Both the position numbers and the translations under genes were made by a program. 64,000 nt of DNA. Origin: JAXGMV01 sp040772085 (GTDB lineage: Bacteria > Chloroflexota > Anaerolineae > Anaerolineales > Anaerolineaceae). Positions 54,582 to 63,002 of this stretch are shown piece after piece; within the stretch, counting starts at the first letter, position 1; every line of letters starts with the position of its first letter. The DNA is taken from positions 62,001-126,000 of the forward strand of contig JAXGYU010000001.1 of the NCBI GenBank assembly GCA_040772085.1, read 5' to 3'. The notes below the pieces were generated by a model. That model was not told the DNA's origin, did not search any database, and saw only the letters and a list, made by a program, of their open reading frames with translations.

Positions 54582-55502
54582 CTATTCGAATTTGATTTCG
54601 GGGTCAAGAACCGCGTAGATCATGTCTACCAGCAGGTTGATGACAACGAAATGGAGCGAGAAGACAAGGATCAAAGCCTGGATAGTCGGGTAATCGCGAA
54701 ATCCGATGGAATTGATCATCAGGGTCCCTAACCCAGGGAAACCAAAAACAGCTTCCACAAGGACCGAACCGCCTAGCAAGCCGCCGAACTGCAAACCAAC
54801 GACAGTTACGACCGAGATCATCGAGTTGCGGAAGACGTGTTTCCAGATAACCGTTTGTTCTTTTAATCCCTTAGCCCGCGCAGTACGGGTGTAGTCCTCT
54901 TTGAGAGATTCAATGATGGATGACCGCGTGAAACGCGCGATGATGGCGGAGAGACCGAAGCCGAGCGTTAATACCGGCAGCACAAAGTGGCGCGGTGTAT
55001 CTGCTCCGGTGACGGGAAACCAGCGCAAGCCCACCGCGAATACCATGATCAGCATCAGACCAATCCAGAATGATGGCACCGCCTGTCCTGCGATTGAGAA
55101 TGTCATCCCCAGATAATCCTGCCATTTCGAGCGGTTGACGCCGGACCAAACACCAATCGCAATTCCAATGATCACACTCCAGACGATGGCATAGCCAGCC
55201 AGCTTCATGGTGTTGCCATAGCGCGTGCCGATTTCGAACGCTACCGTCCGTCCGCTTTTCATAGAGGTGCCGAAATCACCTTTCATGACGTTGAAAAGCC
55301 AATTGACATATTGAATGTGAATCGGCTTGTTCAATCCCAATTGCTCCCTGATCTTTTCAATCGTTTCGAGCGTGGCTTCCTCACCGGCGATTAGCCTGGC
55401 GGGATCGCCTGGAATCATACGGACAAACATGAAAACTATGACGGAGATAATTAAAATAGTCGGGATAATTTCAATAACTCGTCTAACGGTGTACCGAAAC
55501 AC
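54582..55502 (-). CDS. oppB: Peptide ABC transporter permease OppB/DppB
   Basis: 306 residues, six helices: MFRYTVRRVIEIIPTILIIS start, RMIPGDPARLIAGEEAT, FWIGLMLI, and the EAA-like loop TARAKGLKEQTVIWKHVFRNS. First permease of the importer. It is separated from the binding-protein gene by a strong hairpin, which probably lowers its expression relative to that gene. Confidence 0.95.
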   Translation of the reverse strand: MFRYTVRRVIEIIPTILIISVIVFMFVRMIPGDPARLIAGEEATLETIEKIREQLGLNKPIHIQYVNWLFNVMKGDFGTSMKSGRTVAFEIGTRYGNTMKLAGYAIVWSVIIGIAIGVWSGVNRSKWQDYLGMTFSIAGQAVPSFWIGLMLIMVFAVGLRWFPVTGADTPRHFVLPVLTLGFGLSAIIARFTRSSIIESLKEDYTRTARAKGLKEQTVIWKHVFRNSMISVVTVVGLQFGGLLGGSVLVEAVFGFPGLGTLMINSIGFRDYPTIQALILVFSLHFVVINLLVDMIYAVLDPEIKFE

Positions 55503-55570
55503 GGTACCTCCTTCTCATCTGCTTACTCAGAGATGGCGGCAGACTATTAGTCCTTAAACGGGATGGTAAC

Positions 55571-55601
55571 ATCAGGCTGGATCATTTCGATCCAGCCTGA
55601 T
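55571..55601 (-). repeat. Intercistronic hairpin between binding protein and oppB
   Basis: ATCAGGCTGGATC / GATCCAGCCTGAT, 13-bp perfect stem with a five-base loop, 13 bases after the binding-protein stop. No T run follows, so it is more likely a partial terminator or an mRNA-stabilising element than a full stop. Confidence 0.75.
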
Positions 55602-55614
55602 AGGGTGAAATAAT

Positions 55615-57321
55615 TTACTTCGCGGTGAAGACGCCTTCACGCAGGTAGATCTGACCGTCAGCCAGATAGGTGACGTTGGAAATTTCGGTGCTGAAGACGA
55701 TCATGTTGACTGCGAAAGTCAAGGGAATATCGGGAACTTGCTGCCAGATGATTTCCTGAGCCTTACCGTATGCTGCTGCCCGTTTTTCGGGGTCGGCGGT
55801 GGAGCCACCTTCGGCAACAGCTTTATCATAGTCCTCGTTCTTGAAGAAACCATAGTTAGAGCCCACCGGAGGAGCTTCAGTGGAAGCAAAACGGCCCAGA
55901 CCCTGATCGGCATCACCGGTCGAAGGAGAGAAACCGCGAGAATAGACGTCCCACGTGGTGTCTTTCGGGTCGCCCTTGTAGCCGCTGATTGAGGATGAGA
56001 TCGTACCGGTTTCGGTCGGAATGACTTCCATGGTCACATTGATTTTTGCCAGTTGCTGCTGCATGAACTCTGCCCGGTTGATGGCGTCAGACGAATTGGT
56101 GACGACGCATTTGATCGTGAATCCATCCGGATAACCTGCTTCGGCGAGCAATGCTTTAGCTTTCTCGACGTCGTAGGGATAAAGTTCAGGCTGGGGAGCG
56201 TAGAAGGTGACACCGGGGGTGATGAATGAGTCAGCTTTGGTGCCGTTACCCATATCAACCACCTGGATCATCGCGTCCCTGTCGATCGCGTGGGCGAGAG
56301 CCTGGCGGACTTTCAGGTCGTTCAAGGGTTCTTTCTGGACGTTGAGGTAGAGGTAGTTCACGGTCAAACTTGGTTTGGCCTCAAAATTCAAGCCCTGGCT
56401 GACCAATGAATCTTTGTACTTCGCGGTGACGCCCATCATGATATCTGCTTCACCCGAAAGCATCATGGCGACGCGAGTGGCGCCTTCAGTGATCGGCTTG
56501 AAGGTGACAGTGTTGAAACCAGCATTGCCCGGGACAAAAGCTGTTCCGCCGTAGAGCTCGGGTTTGTAACCCCACCAGTCACGGTTGAGAGCAACTTTCC
56601 ACATCTCGCCTGGCTTCCAGTCGACGAAGGTGTACTGACCAGTGCCAATCGGCATCTTGGAAATTGAGTCGAAGTCCTCAGCAATTTGCTTCGGGCTGAC
56701 CATCAACGCGGACGGATGCGCCATAGAGTTCAGCAGGGCGCCGAAGGGGCGGTTCAGTTTGATGTTGATGGTGTAGTCGTCAATGATCTCGACTGATTCG
56801 ATCATCTTATAGTTCGTGTTCTTCTTGAAGCCGCGTTCCTGATCCAGCATGACGTCGATATTCGCTTTCGCGGCTTCAGCGTTCCAAGGCGTGCCATCGG
56901 TGAAGGAGACGCCCTCACGCAGGAAGAATTTGTATTCGGTGGCTTCCGCGTTGGGTTCGTAGCCCGTAGCAAGCAGCCAGATAACTTTATACTCAGGTGT
57001 GAAGCCGACCAGGCCATCCATCACCATGCGCTGGATACCACCATCAAGGGTGTTTGCCGCGTCAATCGGCAGCATTGTGACGATATCAGCAGACGAAACA
57101 ACCACAATGTCCGAATCTGGCGCAACGGTCACGCCTGCGTCTGCGGGCGCTGCTGGCGCTTCAGTCCCGGCGGCTGGAGCTTCGGTTGCTGCCGCGGGCG
57201 CTTCAGTCGCTGCGGCGGGTGCTTCAGTGGCGGCAGGAGCGGCTGGTGCGGCTGGTTGGCAGCCTGCCACCATGGCAACCGCGACGATCAAGCTTAGAAA
57301 TACGAAAAGTGTGCGTTTCAT
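55615..57321 (-). CDS. Peptide-binding lipoprotein (family 5 solute-binding protein)
   Basis: 568 residues: lipoprotein signal with lipobox VAGC (Cys21), an Ala/Pro/Thr/Glu linker of four exact-length heptads (31-58), then the SBP_bac_5 fold. Typical stretches are FFLREGVSFTDGTPWNAEA, GTGQYTFVDWKPGEM and VRQALAHAIDRDAMI. It captures peptides (or a related ligand) at the cell surface and passes them to OppBC. First gene of the importer operon. GGAGGG lies about 11 bases before the ATG. Confidence 0.95.
   Translation of the reverse strand: MKRTLFVFLSLIVAVAMVAGCQPAAPAAPAATEAPAAATEAPAAATEAPAAGTEAPAAPADAGVTVAPDSDIVVVSSADIVTMLPIDAANTLDGGIQRMVMDGLVGFTPEYKVIWLLATGYEPNAEATEYKFFLREGVSFTDGTPWNAEAAKANIDVMLDQERGFKKNTNYKMIESVEIIDDYTINIKLNRPFGALLNSMAHPSALMVSPKQIAEDFDSISKMPIGTGQYTFVDWKPGEMWKVALNRDWWGYKPELYGGTAFVPGNAGFNTVTFKPITEGATRVAMMLSGEADIMMGVTAKYKDSLVSQGLNFEAKPSLTVNYLYLNVQKEPLNDLKVRQALAHAIDRDAMIQVVDMGNGTKADSFITPGVTFYAPQPELYPYDVEKAKALLAEAGYPDGFTIKCVVTNSSDAINRAEFMQQQLAKINVTMEVIPTETGTISSSISGYKGDPKDTTWDVYSRGFSPSTGDADQGLGRFASTEAPPVGSNYGFFKNEDYDKAVAEGGSTADPEKRAAAYGKAQEIIWQQVPDIPLTFAVNMIVFSTEISNVTYLADGQIYLREGVFTAK
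57148..57231 (-). repeat. Coding tandem repeat: four ATEAPAA heptads
   Basis: Residues 31-58 of the binding protein are ATEAPAA three times and GTEAPAA once (84 bp). It acts as a flexible tether between the lipid anchor and the binding domain. Repeat number is likely to vary among strains. Confidence 0.85.
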
Positions 57322-57757
57322 TATGCGTTCTTCCCTCCAGAAATTGTTAATTATTCTCTTCTAACCGTTGTACCGAACTGATTGGTAACCCCTTGCACCT
57401 CCTGTACATCTCTGATGATTATGCTAAGAAGTACCGAATTTATTCTATAAAAAAAGAAATATCAAACTCCAGATTAAGGGTTGTTATTGGCTGACTATGA
57501 TCACATCAAGAGTGCGATGGGCGGCGGCGTAAGAGGCTTCAATGAATTTACATAGATATTATATGCTCAAAATATCTCAGTTCGCACAGTTGTTAATAAC
57601 TCGTGACATTGCTCCCAAATCGGGTAAGCAAATTATATAAAACAATAAATTGCCCGTTTCTGTCACTTTCCTGAACGCGTTGACACAAAGATCCCTCGAA
57701 CTCCCCGTATCTCATCAGCGGTAAAATGGATGCAATCAATACATTGGAGATGACCGC
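57322..57757. other. Intergenic region between divergent peptide-importer and M81 genes
   Basis: 436 bp of AT-rich, apparently non-coding DNA. It must hold the promoters of both divergent transcripts. GTACCGAA occurs twice in direct orientation (57370-57377, 57431-57438). An isolated TTGACA is present at about 57679-57684 without a well-spaced -10. TTGGAGATG precedes the M81 start. I see no RNA gene or convincing operator. Confidence 0.6.
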
Positions 57758-59263
57758 ATGGCACGCATCGCAATCGCTGGTTTCATGCATGAGACCAACA
57801 CTTTTTCACCCGTACCCACCACCTTTGAAAGTTTTTCTCACGTCAGCGAACCCCTCTCGGGCATCCTGTTTGAAAAGGAAATTCGCGAGTTTATCGAGAA
57901 GCCGCTAAACAGCGCCTTCTGTGGTTTTTACCAGCAAGCGACCGCGCTGGGACACGACGTGGTCCCGCTCATCAAAATCGGCGAGGCGGAGCCTTCCGGT
58001 CAGCTTTCTGAAGAATTGTTCAACCATTTGCTGGGCCTCGTCCTGGAGGAACTGGCAGCCCGTGGTCCTTTCGATGGCGTCTTTCTTGATCTACACGGCT
58101 CGCTGACTTACTATGATTGTCAGGATGGCGAAGAGGAAATCCTGCGCCGCGTCAGGCAGCTTGTCGGCGATATTCCCATTGTCAACTCGCTGGACATGCA
58201 CGCCAACATCAATCAGAAATCGATCGACTATTCGTCAGCCATGAACGGCTACCGCACGTATCCGCATATTGATATTGGCGAGACCGGCGCTCGCTGCGCG
58301 CACATCATGCACCACCTGTTACAGGGCAAGCCTCTGAAAAAAGCGTTCACGAGCCTGCCGTTTCTGATGCCGGGTTCCGCCCAAAGGACCAATGCCGAGC
58401 CATGCAAAAGTCTCTACGCTCTGATAGATGAACTCGAACAGGACAGTGACATTGTCAGCGCGACCTTGGCGACCGGCTTCCTGCCGTGTGATCTGCCGCA
58501 TACCGGCCCTTCGATCTCCGTGTACGCCGTGACGCAGGAGAAGGCGGACGCGGGTCTGTCCAGACTGTACGACGCGGTTTGCGCACGTGAGCCGCAGTTT
58601 ACATCCGATCTTCCGGATGCCAGGGAGGGTGTCAGGCAGGCGATCGCGCTGGCGGCTCAGGCTGATAAACCGGTGGTGATAGCCGATGTTCAGGATAATC
58701 CTGGGGGCGGGTCTTCATCAGACACGACCTGGATACTGCATGAACTGGCACGGCAGAACGCACCGCAAAGCGCGCTGGCTCTGATGTACGATCTGGAAGC
58801 CATCGACGCGGCCTGGGGTGCCGGCGAGGGTGCCGAGCTCGAATTGGATTTGGGCGGCAAAATTTTACCGGGACACCAACCTTTCCACGACCGGTTCACT
58901 GTGGAAAAACTATTTGATGGCACTTTCATCGCCAAAAGCCCGATGTATCTGGATATGGAGATGACACTCGGACGCGTGGCGCATTTGCGAACCGGCAACC
59001 TGCACATTGTCTGCGCCAGTCACCGCGTGCAGGCATTGGAGCGAACGTTCTTCGACGTTGCCGGCATTGTGCCGGAAGCGATGAAGATCCTGGTGGTCAA
59101 GAGCACCAATCATTATCGGGCAGCATTCGAGCCGATTGCCAGTCACATAATTCCGGTGGCATCACCGGGCGCGACGTTTGATGACCCGACGACCGCGGTT
59201 TACAGGAACCTGCGAGAGGGTGTCAGGCTCAAGGGATTGGGACCAGAAAACCGGCGGGGTTGA
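57758..59263 (+). CDS. M81 family metallopeptidase (MlrC-like)
   Basis: 501 residues. The N terminus ARIAIAGFMHETNTFSP is diagnostic for MlrC/M81; metal-ligand candidates lie in FLDLHGS, NSLDMHANIN and TYPHIDIGETG. MlrC of microcystin-degrading Sphingomonas cleaves linear tetrapeptides containing unusual amino acids, while most family members have unknown peptide substrates. No signal peptide, so intracellular. GGAGATG precedes the ATG. It is divergent from the peptide importer, which could supply its substrate. Confidence 0.92.
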   Translation: MARIAIAGFMHETNTFSPVPTTFESFSHVSEPLSGILFEKEIREFIEKPLNSAFCGFYQQATALGHDVVPLIKIGEAEPSGQLSEELFNHLLGLVLEELAARGPFDGVFLDLHGSLTYYDCQDGEEEILRRVRQLVGDIPIVNSLDMHANINQKSIDYSSAMNGYRTYPHIDIGETGARCAHIMHHLLQGKPLKKAFTSLPFLMPGSAQRTNAEPCKSLYALIDELEQDSDIVSATLATGFLPCDLPHTGPSISVYAVTQEKADAGLSRLYDAVCAREPQFTSDLPDAREGVRQAIALAAQADKPVVIADVQDNPGGGSSSDTTWILHELARQNAPQSALALMYDLEAIDAAWGAGEGAELELDLGGKILPGHQPFHDRFTVEKLFDGTFIAKSPMYLDMEMTLGRVAHLRTGNLHIVCASHRVQALERTFFDVAGIVPEAMKILVVKSTNHYRAAFEPIASHIIPVASPGATFDDPTTAVYRNLREGVRLKGLGPENRRG

Positions 59264-59272
59264 TTCCGCCGG
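59251..59272. terminator. GC-rich hairpin at the end of the M81 gene
   Basis: CCGGCGG / CCGCCGG with an eight-base loop straddles the stop codon between convergent M81 and aminotransferase genes. No U tract. Confidence 0.4.
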
Positions 59273-59299
59273 CTGATATTGAACGTACTTCTGTTTGAA

Positions 59300-60382
59300 T
59301 TATCTTACTTCGGCGAGCACTGCCAGGGCTTTGTCCGCCAGTTCCATGCTCGCTTGCGTCCCCATGTGTCCGAGGCGGAAGACCTTGCCGGCTAACTCAC
59401 CATAATTCCCGCCGACGCCCAGGCCGTGCGCGCGCAGGCTGTCATCAAACTCGCGCCAGGTCCGGCCAGCGGGCACTTTGATAGCCGTCACTGTCGGTGA
59501 CTGGATGGCGCTCGCCTTCGGGAAGAGTTCGTATCCGAGCTCGACCACCGCACGCCTGACGTGGTCCGCGACAGTCTGATGGCGCTGCCAGCTTTGTTCC
59601 AGACCCTCCTCAAGAATGTTCAGAACACCCTGATTGAGCGACGAAACGCCATGCCAGTAGGGCGTGTAGGGGAAGTAAAAATCACGCTGGGCTGTAGCAA
59701 AGGGCTGGATCGCGTCATAGCCGGCATACCTGACCTGTTCAACAATCTCCCAGGCCTTCTGCGAAACAGTCAGGAAAGACATGCCTGGCGGCACCGAGAG
59801 ACATTTCTGCGAACCGCCCAGCAGGAGATCGATGTGCCAGTCATCGACCCTCAGTTCAGCGCCGCCGGCACTGGCAACCGCGTCGGTGTACAGCAGCGGA
59901 ACGCCGTATTTTTTCTTCAGTTCACCCAACTGCTTGACTGGGTTGAGCGTCCCTGAAGGTGTTTCACAGTGGACGACGGTGATCATTTTAGGCTGGAACG
60001 CCGCGATCTTCTTCTCAACCATGTCCCAATCATGAACAGTCTCATTGGAGGGGAAGGTCACAGTCTCGACCTGAGCACCCAGGCCGGCAGCCATTTCTCC
60101 AATGCCGCTGCCGAATAAGCCGGTTGAAACGGCAAGAACTTTGTCGCCAGGGAGCAGGCAGCTTTTCAGCGCGGCCCACAACACGATCATCCCTTCGCCG
60201 GTCATGCTGACGACTTTTTCCCTCGTCAGCAGCAGTTTCTGCAGGTTCGCTTCGGTCTCGTTGTACAGTTCAAGGAATTCCGGCTCGGTATCCGACGAAC
60301 CGAAATCATGCTTGTAGGCGTTAAAGACAGACTCGGGCACGGAGGTGGGACCGGGCACCATGGGGATGGGATAGGTTTTCAT
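59300..60382 (-). CDS. Class V aminotransferase (alanine--glyoxylate/serine--pyruvate type)
   Basis: 360 residues. PLP lysine K193 in GGSQKCLSVPPGMSF, cofactor-ring Asp167 in LYTDAVASAGG, and the N-terminal MVPGPTSVPESVF typical of this family. Transfers the amino group of alanine or serine to glyoxylate or pyruvate. Phosphonate or purine-catabolic relatives are alternatives. Stands alone between hairpins, but in the same block as two peptidases and a ligase, where it could process released amino acids. Confidence 0.9.
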   Translation of the reverse strand: MKTYPIPMVPGPTSVPESVFNAYKHDFGSSDTEPEFLELYNETEANLQKLLLTREKVVSMTGEGMIVLWAALKSCLLPGDKVLAVSTGLFGSGIGEMAAGLGAQVETVTFPSNETVHDWDMVEKKIAAFQPKMITVVHCETPSGTLNPVKQLGELKKKYGVPLLYTDAVASAGGAELRVDDWHIDLLLGGSQKCLSVPPGMSFLTVSQKAWEIVEQVRYAGYDAIQPFATAQRDFYFPYTPYWHGVSSLNQGVLNILEEGLEQSWQRHQTVADHVRRAVVELGYELFPKASAIQSPTVTAIKVPAGRTWREFDDSLRAHGLGVGGNYGELAGKVFRLGHMGTQASMELADKALAVLAEVR

Positions 60383-60483
60383 GTGGACCTCAGATTTGAA
60401 TGGTATGGACCAATCATAGACTCAAGTGGCGTATCTGTCAAAAGCCACTTCATGCAATATTCTTAAGTCCACTTAAATACCAA

Positions 60484-60502
60484 GGCAGCCTGGAAGGCTG
60501 CC
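60484..60502 (-). terminator. Hairpin after the P1 peptidase gene
   Basis: GGCAGCC / GGCTGCC, 7-bp stem, five-base loop, 17 bases beyond the stop codon; followed on the minus strand by TTGGTATTT, a weak U tract. Confidence 0.6.
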
Positions 60503-60519
60503 CTGTATGAGTTATACGA

Positions 60520-61620
60520 TTAATCCCGGGCTTTTCGGATCATCGCCACCACCTCATCGCGCGGCAGCGCGTACAAGGTGTGGTCATCGCGTCCGGTGAC
60601 GGTCTCCGCCATGAACATGGCGTTCAACACGCTCTCTTCGACGCAATCCGCGACCGCATGGAACATCGGCCCCATGAATGCCTTTTCGTCCACCACCAGC
60701 GGTACTTCAGCGATGAGAGAGGGCGATTTGTGCTGTTTGCGATAAGCCGTTGAGAAGGCGATGATGAAATCACCGCTGGTCGCGCCATAGATCGAGCCGG
60801 TGCGGCTGAGACCGACCGAAGCGCGGACGCACAGGCGGTGAAGCTGGCGCGCGTCGAGCGGCGCGTCAGTAGCAAGCACAATCATGACCGAGCCGTGGTT
60901 CTTTCTGGCTGCTTCGAGAGGAGGAGGCAGCAGGGTTCTGCCGACGGGTACACCGCAGGCGATGAAATGCTCCGCGCCGCCGTAATTGGTCTGCACCAGC
61001 GCGCCGACTGTGTAACCGCCTTGTTCCTGCGTCAGCACGCGGCTGGAGGTTCCCATGCCGCCTTTCCAGCCGAAACAGGCTGTCCCTGTGCCGCCGCCGA
61101 TCACGCCTTCGCCGGGATATCCGTCGGTGACATTCGCCAGTGCCTCAAAGACATGTTCCGCTTTGACATGCCGGCCCTGCAGGTCGTTGAGCGGGCTGTC
61201 ATTCACCTCCCCAACGACGACGTTGATCGAACCCGTCGTGATGCCGATCTCGGGCGCCTGTTTGACCATGTACTGAATCAGCGCGTCGCTCACCAGTCCG
61301 ACATTCAGCGTGCCGGTCAGGGCGATCGGTGCTTCAATCTGACCGAGCTCGCGCACTTCTTCCAGCCCGCAAATCTTGCCGGTGCCGTTGATGGTGTGGC
61401 AGGCAGCGCGCACCTTTTCCCGGTAGAGGTTGCCATCATGCGGCAGGACGACCGTGACGCCGGTTCGGATTGGTCCTTCGCCGGGGATTAGCTTGCCTTC
61501 ACCTGAAATCAGGGTCGTATGGCCGACTTTGACTCCGGCAACATCTGTAATGGCGTTCAGTTTGCCGGGAGTGAGTGTACCGATGGATAAGCCATAATCA
61601 CGCAAACGCTTTGATTGCAT
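60520..61620 (-). CDS. P1 family peptidase (DmpA/L-aminopeptidase type)
   Basis: 366 residues from ATG 61620, which follows GAGGCGGTA; a longer frame to 61680 would cross a TATAAT box (complement of 61654-61659). Family signs: NAITDVAGVKVGHTTL, GGGTGTACFGWKGGMGTSSR, and Gly243-Ser244 in NHGSVMIVLATDAPL, where DmpA-type proteins cut themselves to expose the serine nucleophile. DmpA cleaves L- or D-Ala amides; BapA relatives release beta-amino acids. Likely substrate class: unusual short peptides. Confidence 0.92.
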   Translation of the reverse strand: MQSKRLRDYGLSIGTLTPGKLNAITDVAGVKVGHTTLISGEGKLIPGEGPIRTGVTVVLPHDGNLYREKVRAACHTINGTGKICGLEEVRELGQIEAPIALTGTLNVGLVSDALIQYMVKQAPEIGITTGSINVVVGEVNDSPLNDLQGRHVKAEHVFEALANVTDGYPGEGVIGGGTGTACFGWKGGMGTSSRVLTQEQGGYTVGALVQTNYGGAEHFIACGVPVGRTLLPPPLEAARKNHGSVMIVLATDAPLDARQLHRLCVRASVGLSRTGSIYGATSGDFIIAFSTAYRKQHKSPSLIAEVPLVVDEKAFMGPMFHAVADCVEESVLNAMFMAETVTGRDDHTLYALPRDEVVAMIRKARD

Positions 61621-61665
61621 TACCGCCTCGTTTCTATTGGATGGGATGCGGTTATTATATACCAG

Positions 61666-61694
61666 CAACAGACCCGCCATTGGCGGGTCTGTTG
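61666..61694 (-). terminator. Hairpin after the ATP-grasp ligase gene
   Basis: A 13-bp perfect stem (CAACAGACCCGCC / GGCGGGTCTGTTG, loop ATT) between the ligase stop and the P1 promoter. No U tract, so termination is probably partial. Confidence 0.6.
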
Positions 61695-61716
61695 AAGTTT
61701 GCCTGGACGAGAAGAA

Positions 61717-62769
61717 TTAGCTTGCTGAGCCGGAAACAAAAGGCAGCAGTTCTGGCATGGTGATGACCTTCTCGTAACTGCGCGCCAGCGCAGGCACAAT
61801 GTTCAGCCGCTTGCAGGTAACCTCGACGATTTTGTTGATCATCTCATTGTAGTTGTAGCCGGCAGCCCGGGCAGAATAAACGAATGACGCCTGCTCTGGA
61901 TCGGGGTAGAGCAGCGGCAGCGGATTGACTTCAAGGATAAACACATTGCCTGCCTGATCCATGCGCAAGTCCATGCGGCAGAAATCAACCAGCTCCAGCG
62001 TCTGCATTGCCTGTCGGGCGATTGCTTTCATCTCGTTGGCTTTTTCCTCGGGCAGGTGCGCCGGGCAGACGCGGTAAACCTCGCTGACAGCCTCTTCCTT
62101 CTGCTCATTGGAATAGAAACCAGTCGGCGAGACGATTTCGACGATTGGCAGCACTTCATCACCCAGCACGCTGACGGTGAATTCGCGGCCATCGATATAC
62201 TCTTCAACCAAAATCGGTGATTGCAACTGCTCCCAGACCCAATTGATCTGGGCTTCCAGCTCCTGGCGGTTGTGCACTTTGGCGTGTTCGTTGATGCCAA
62301 TGGAAGTGCCTTCGTGAGCCGGCTTTACGAATAATGGATAGCGCAGGTGGTGTTCAGGAATATTATTGGGGTCGGTGACCAGCATGAAAGGCGCGGTCGG
62401 CAGGCCAGCCCCAAGGAACATCTTCTTGGCAACGTATTTATCGTGTGAAAGCGACATTCCCAGCACGCCGGAACCAGTATAAGGCAGGCGCAGCATATCC
62501 AGAATGGCGGGCATTTGTGCTTCACGCGAGACGCCAAAGAAGCCTTCACAGAAGTTGAAAACCAGATCCGGTTTGTAGCGCGCCAGCGACTGGGCGCCCT
62601 TGAGCGTACCGGGGATATAACGGCACTCATGGCCGCTCTTGTGGAGGGCTTTCAGGATGCTGTGAACTGTCTTGGGATCATCCAGATCGTCCCAGTAATG
62701 GTCGGATGGAGGGTGATCGATGCACATCGGCACATCTTTCTTCAAATTGGCTGTTACTGCAATTCTCAT
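61717..62769 (-). CDS. ATP-grasp ligase, D-Ala--D-Ala ligase-like
   Basis: 350 residues from ATG 62769, with AAAGGA just upstream; a longer frame to 62874 would cross the terminator hairpin in the leader. ATP-grasp elements: LFVKPAHEGTSIGI (about 147-160), ILVEEYIDGREFTVSVLG, and the Mg site FILEVNPLPLLYPD. The substrate region LVFNFCEGFFGVSREAQ and LPYTGSGVLGMSLSHDKY is Ddl-like but lacks the usual H-G-x-x-G-E-D-G loop, so it may join other amino acids or peptides. Long structured 5' leader. Confidence 0.88.
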   Translation of the reverse strand: MRIAVTANLKKDVPMCIDHPPSDHYWDDLDDPKTVHSILKALHKSGHECRYIPGTLKGAQSLARYKPDLVFNFCEGFFGVSREAQMPAILDMLRLPYTGSGVLGMSLSHDKYVAKKMFLGAGLPTAPFMLVTDPNNIPEHHLRYPLFVKPAHEGTSIGINEHAKVHNRQELEAQINWVWEQLQSPILVEEYIDGREFTVSVLGDEVLPIVEIVSPTGFYSNEQKEEAVSEVYRVCPAHLPEEKANEMKAIARQAMQTLELVDFCRMDLRMDQAGNVFILEVNPLPLLYPDPEQASFVYSARAAGYNYNEMINKIVEVTCKRLNIVPALARSYEKVITMPELLPFVSGSAS

Positions 62770-62800
62770 TTCCTTTACACTCCTGCAGTGTGTTATTAAA

Positions 62801-62825
62801 CAAAAAAGCGGTGTCGCACACCGCT
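62801..62825 (-). terminator. Terminator inside the leader of the ATP-grasp gene
   Basis: Minus strand: AGCGGTGT, GCG loop, ACACCGCT followed by TTTTT. It lies 32 bases before the ligase start and about 120 bases after the presumed transcription start, the position of an attenuator. Confidence 0.85.
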
Positions 62826-62947
62826 CTCTTTTTGATAGACTGGCACACGCGTGCCTATAGCGGTATGCGGTCAAACCTCCGTACCATGCGGGGCGTCGTG
62901 ACTTTCGCGGTGTGAAAAAGTTCTCTTTTCGTCATCATTTCCTACCA
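62807..62947 (-). ncRNA. Structured leader of the ATP-grasp gene, candidate attenuator/riboswitch of unassigned class
   Basis: Between the -10 box and the terminator the minus strand can form GGTACGG/CCG(CA)TACC and GGCAC/GTGCC hairpins. Early in the leader CACACCGC (62914-62907) is an exact complement of GCGGTGTG (62824-62817), the 5' arm of the terminator. The two pairings exclude each other, the logic of an antiterminator. No known riboswitch or T-box consensus is recognised. Confidence 0.5.
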
Positions 62948-62953
62948 CGCATT

Positions 62954-62959
62954 ATTATA
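62954..62959 (-). promoter_or_regulatory. -10 box of the ATP-grasp leader
   Basis: TATAAT on the minus strand, about 185 bases before the ligase ATG; -35 region poor. Confidence 0.5.
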
Positions 62960-63002
62960 GCGAGTTTTGTCAGAAATACATTAATAATCAAGGTCAAATG
63001 AG

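Noticed and set aside
57370..57438. Direct repeat GTACCGAA as an operator pair
   Set aside because: Only eight bases, 61 bp apart, and a similar GTACCGAA occurs near the oppB start; no evidence beyond chance.
57758..59263. Microcystin-degradation (mlr) cluster
   Set aside because: Only an MlrC-family protein is found; MlrA, MlrB and MlrD homologues are absent and M81 members are widespread in non-degraders.
62769..62960. T-box leader in front of the ATP-grasp gene
   Set aside because: GGTACGG slightly resembles the T-box core, but the conserved UGGNACCGCG sequence next to the terminator and a stem I with specifier loop are missing.
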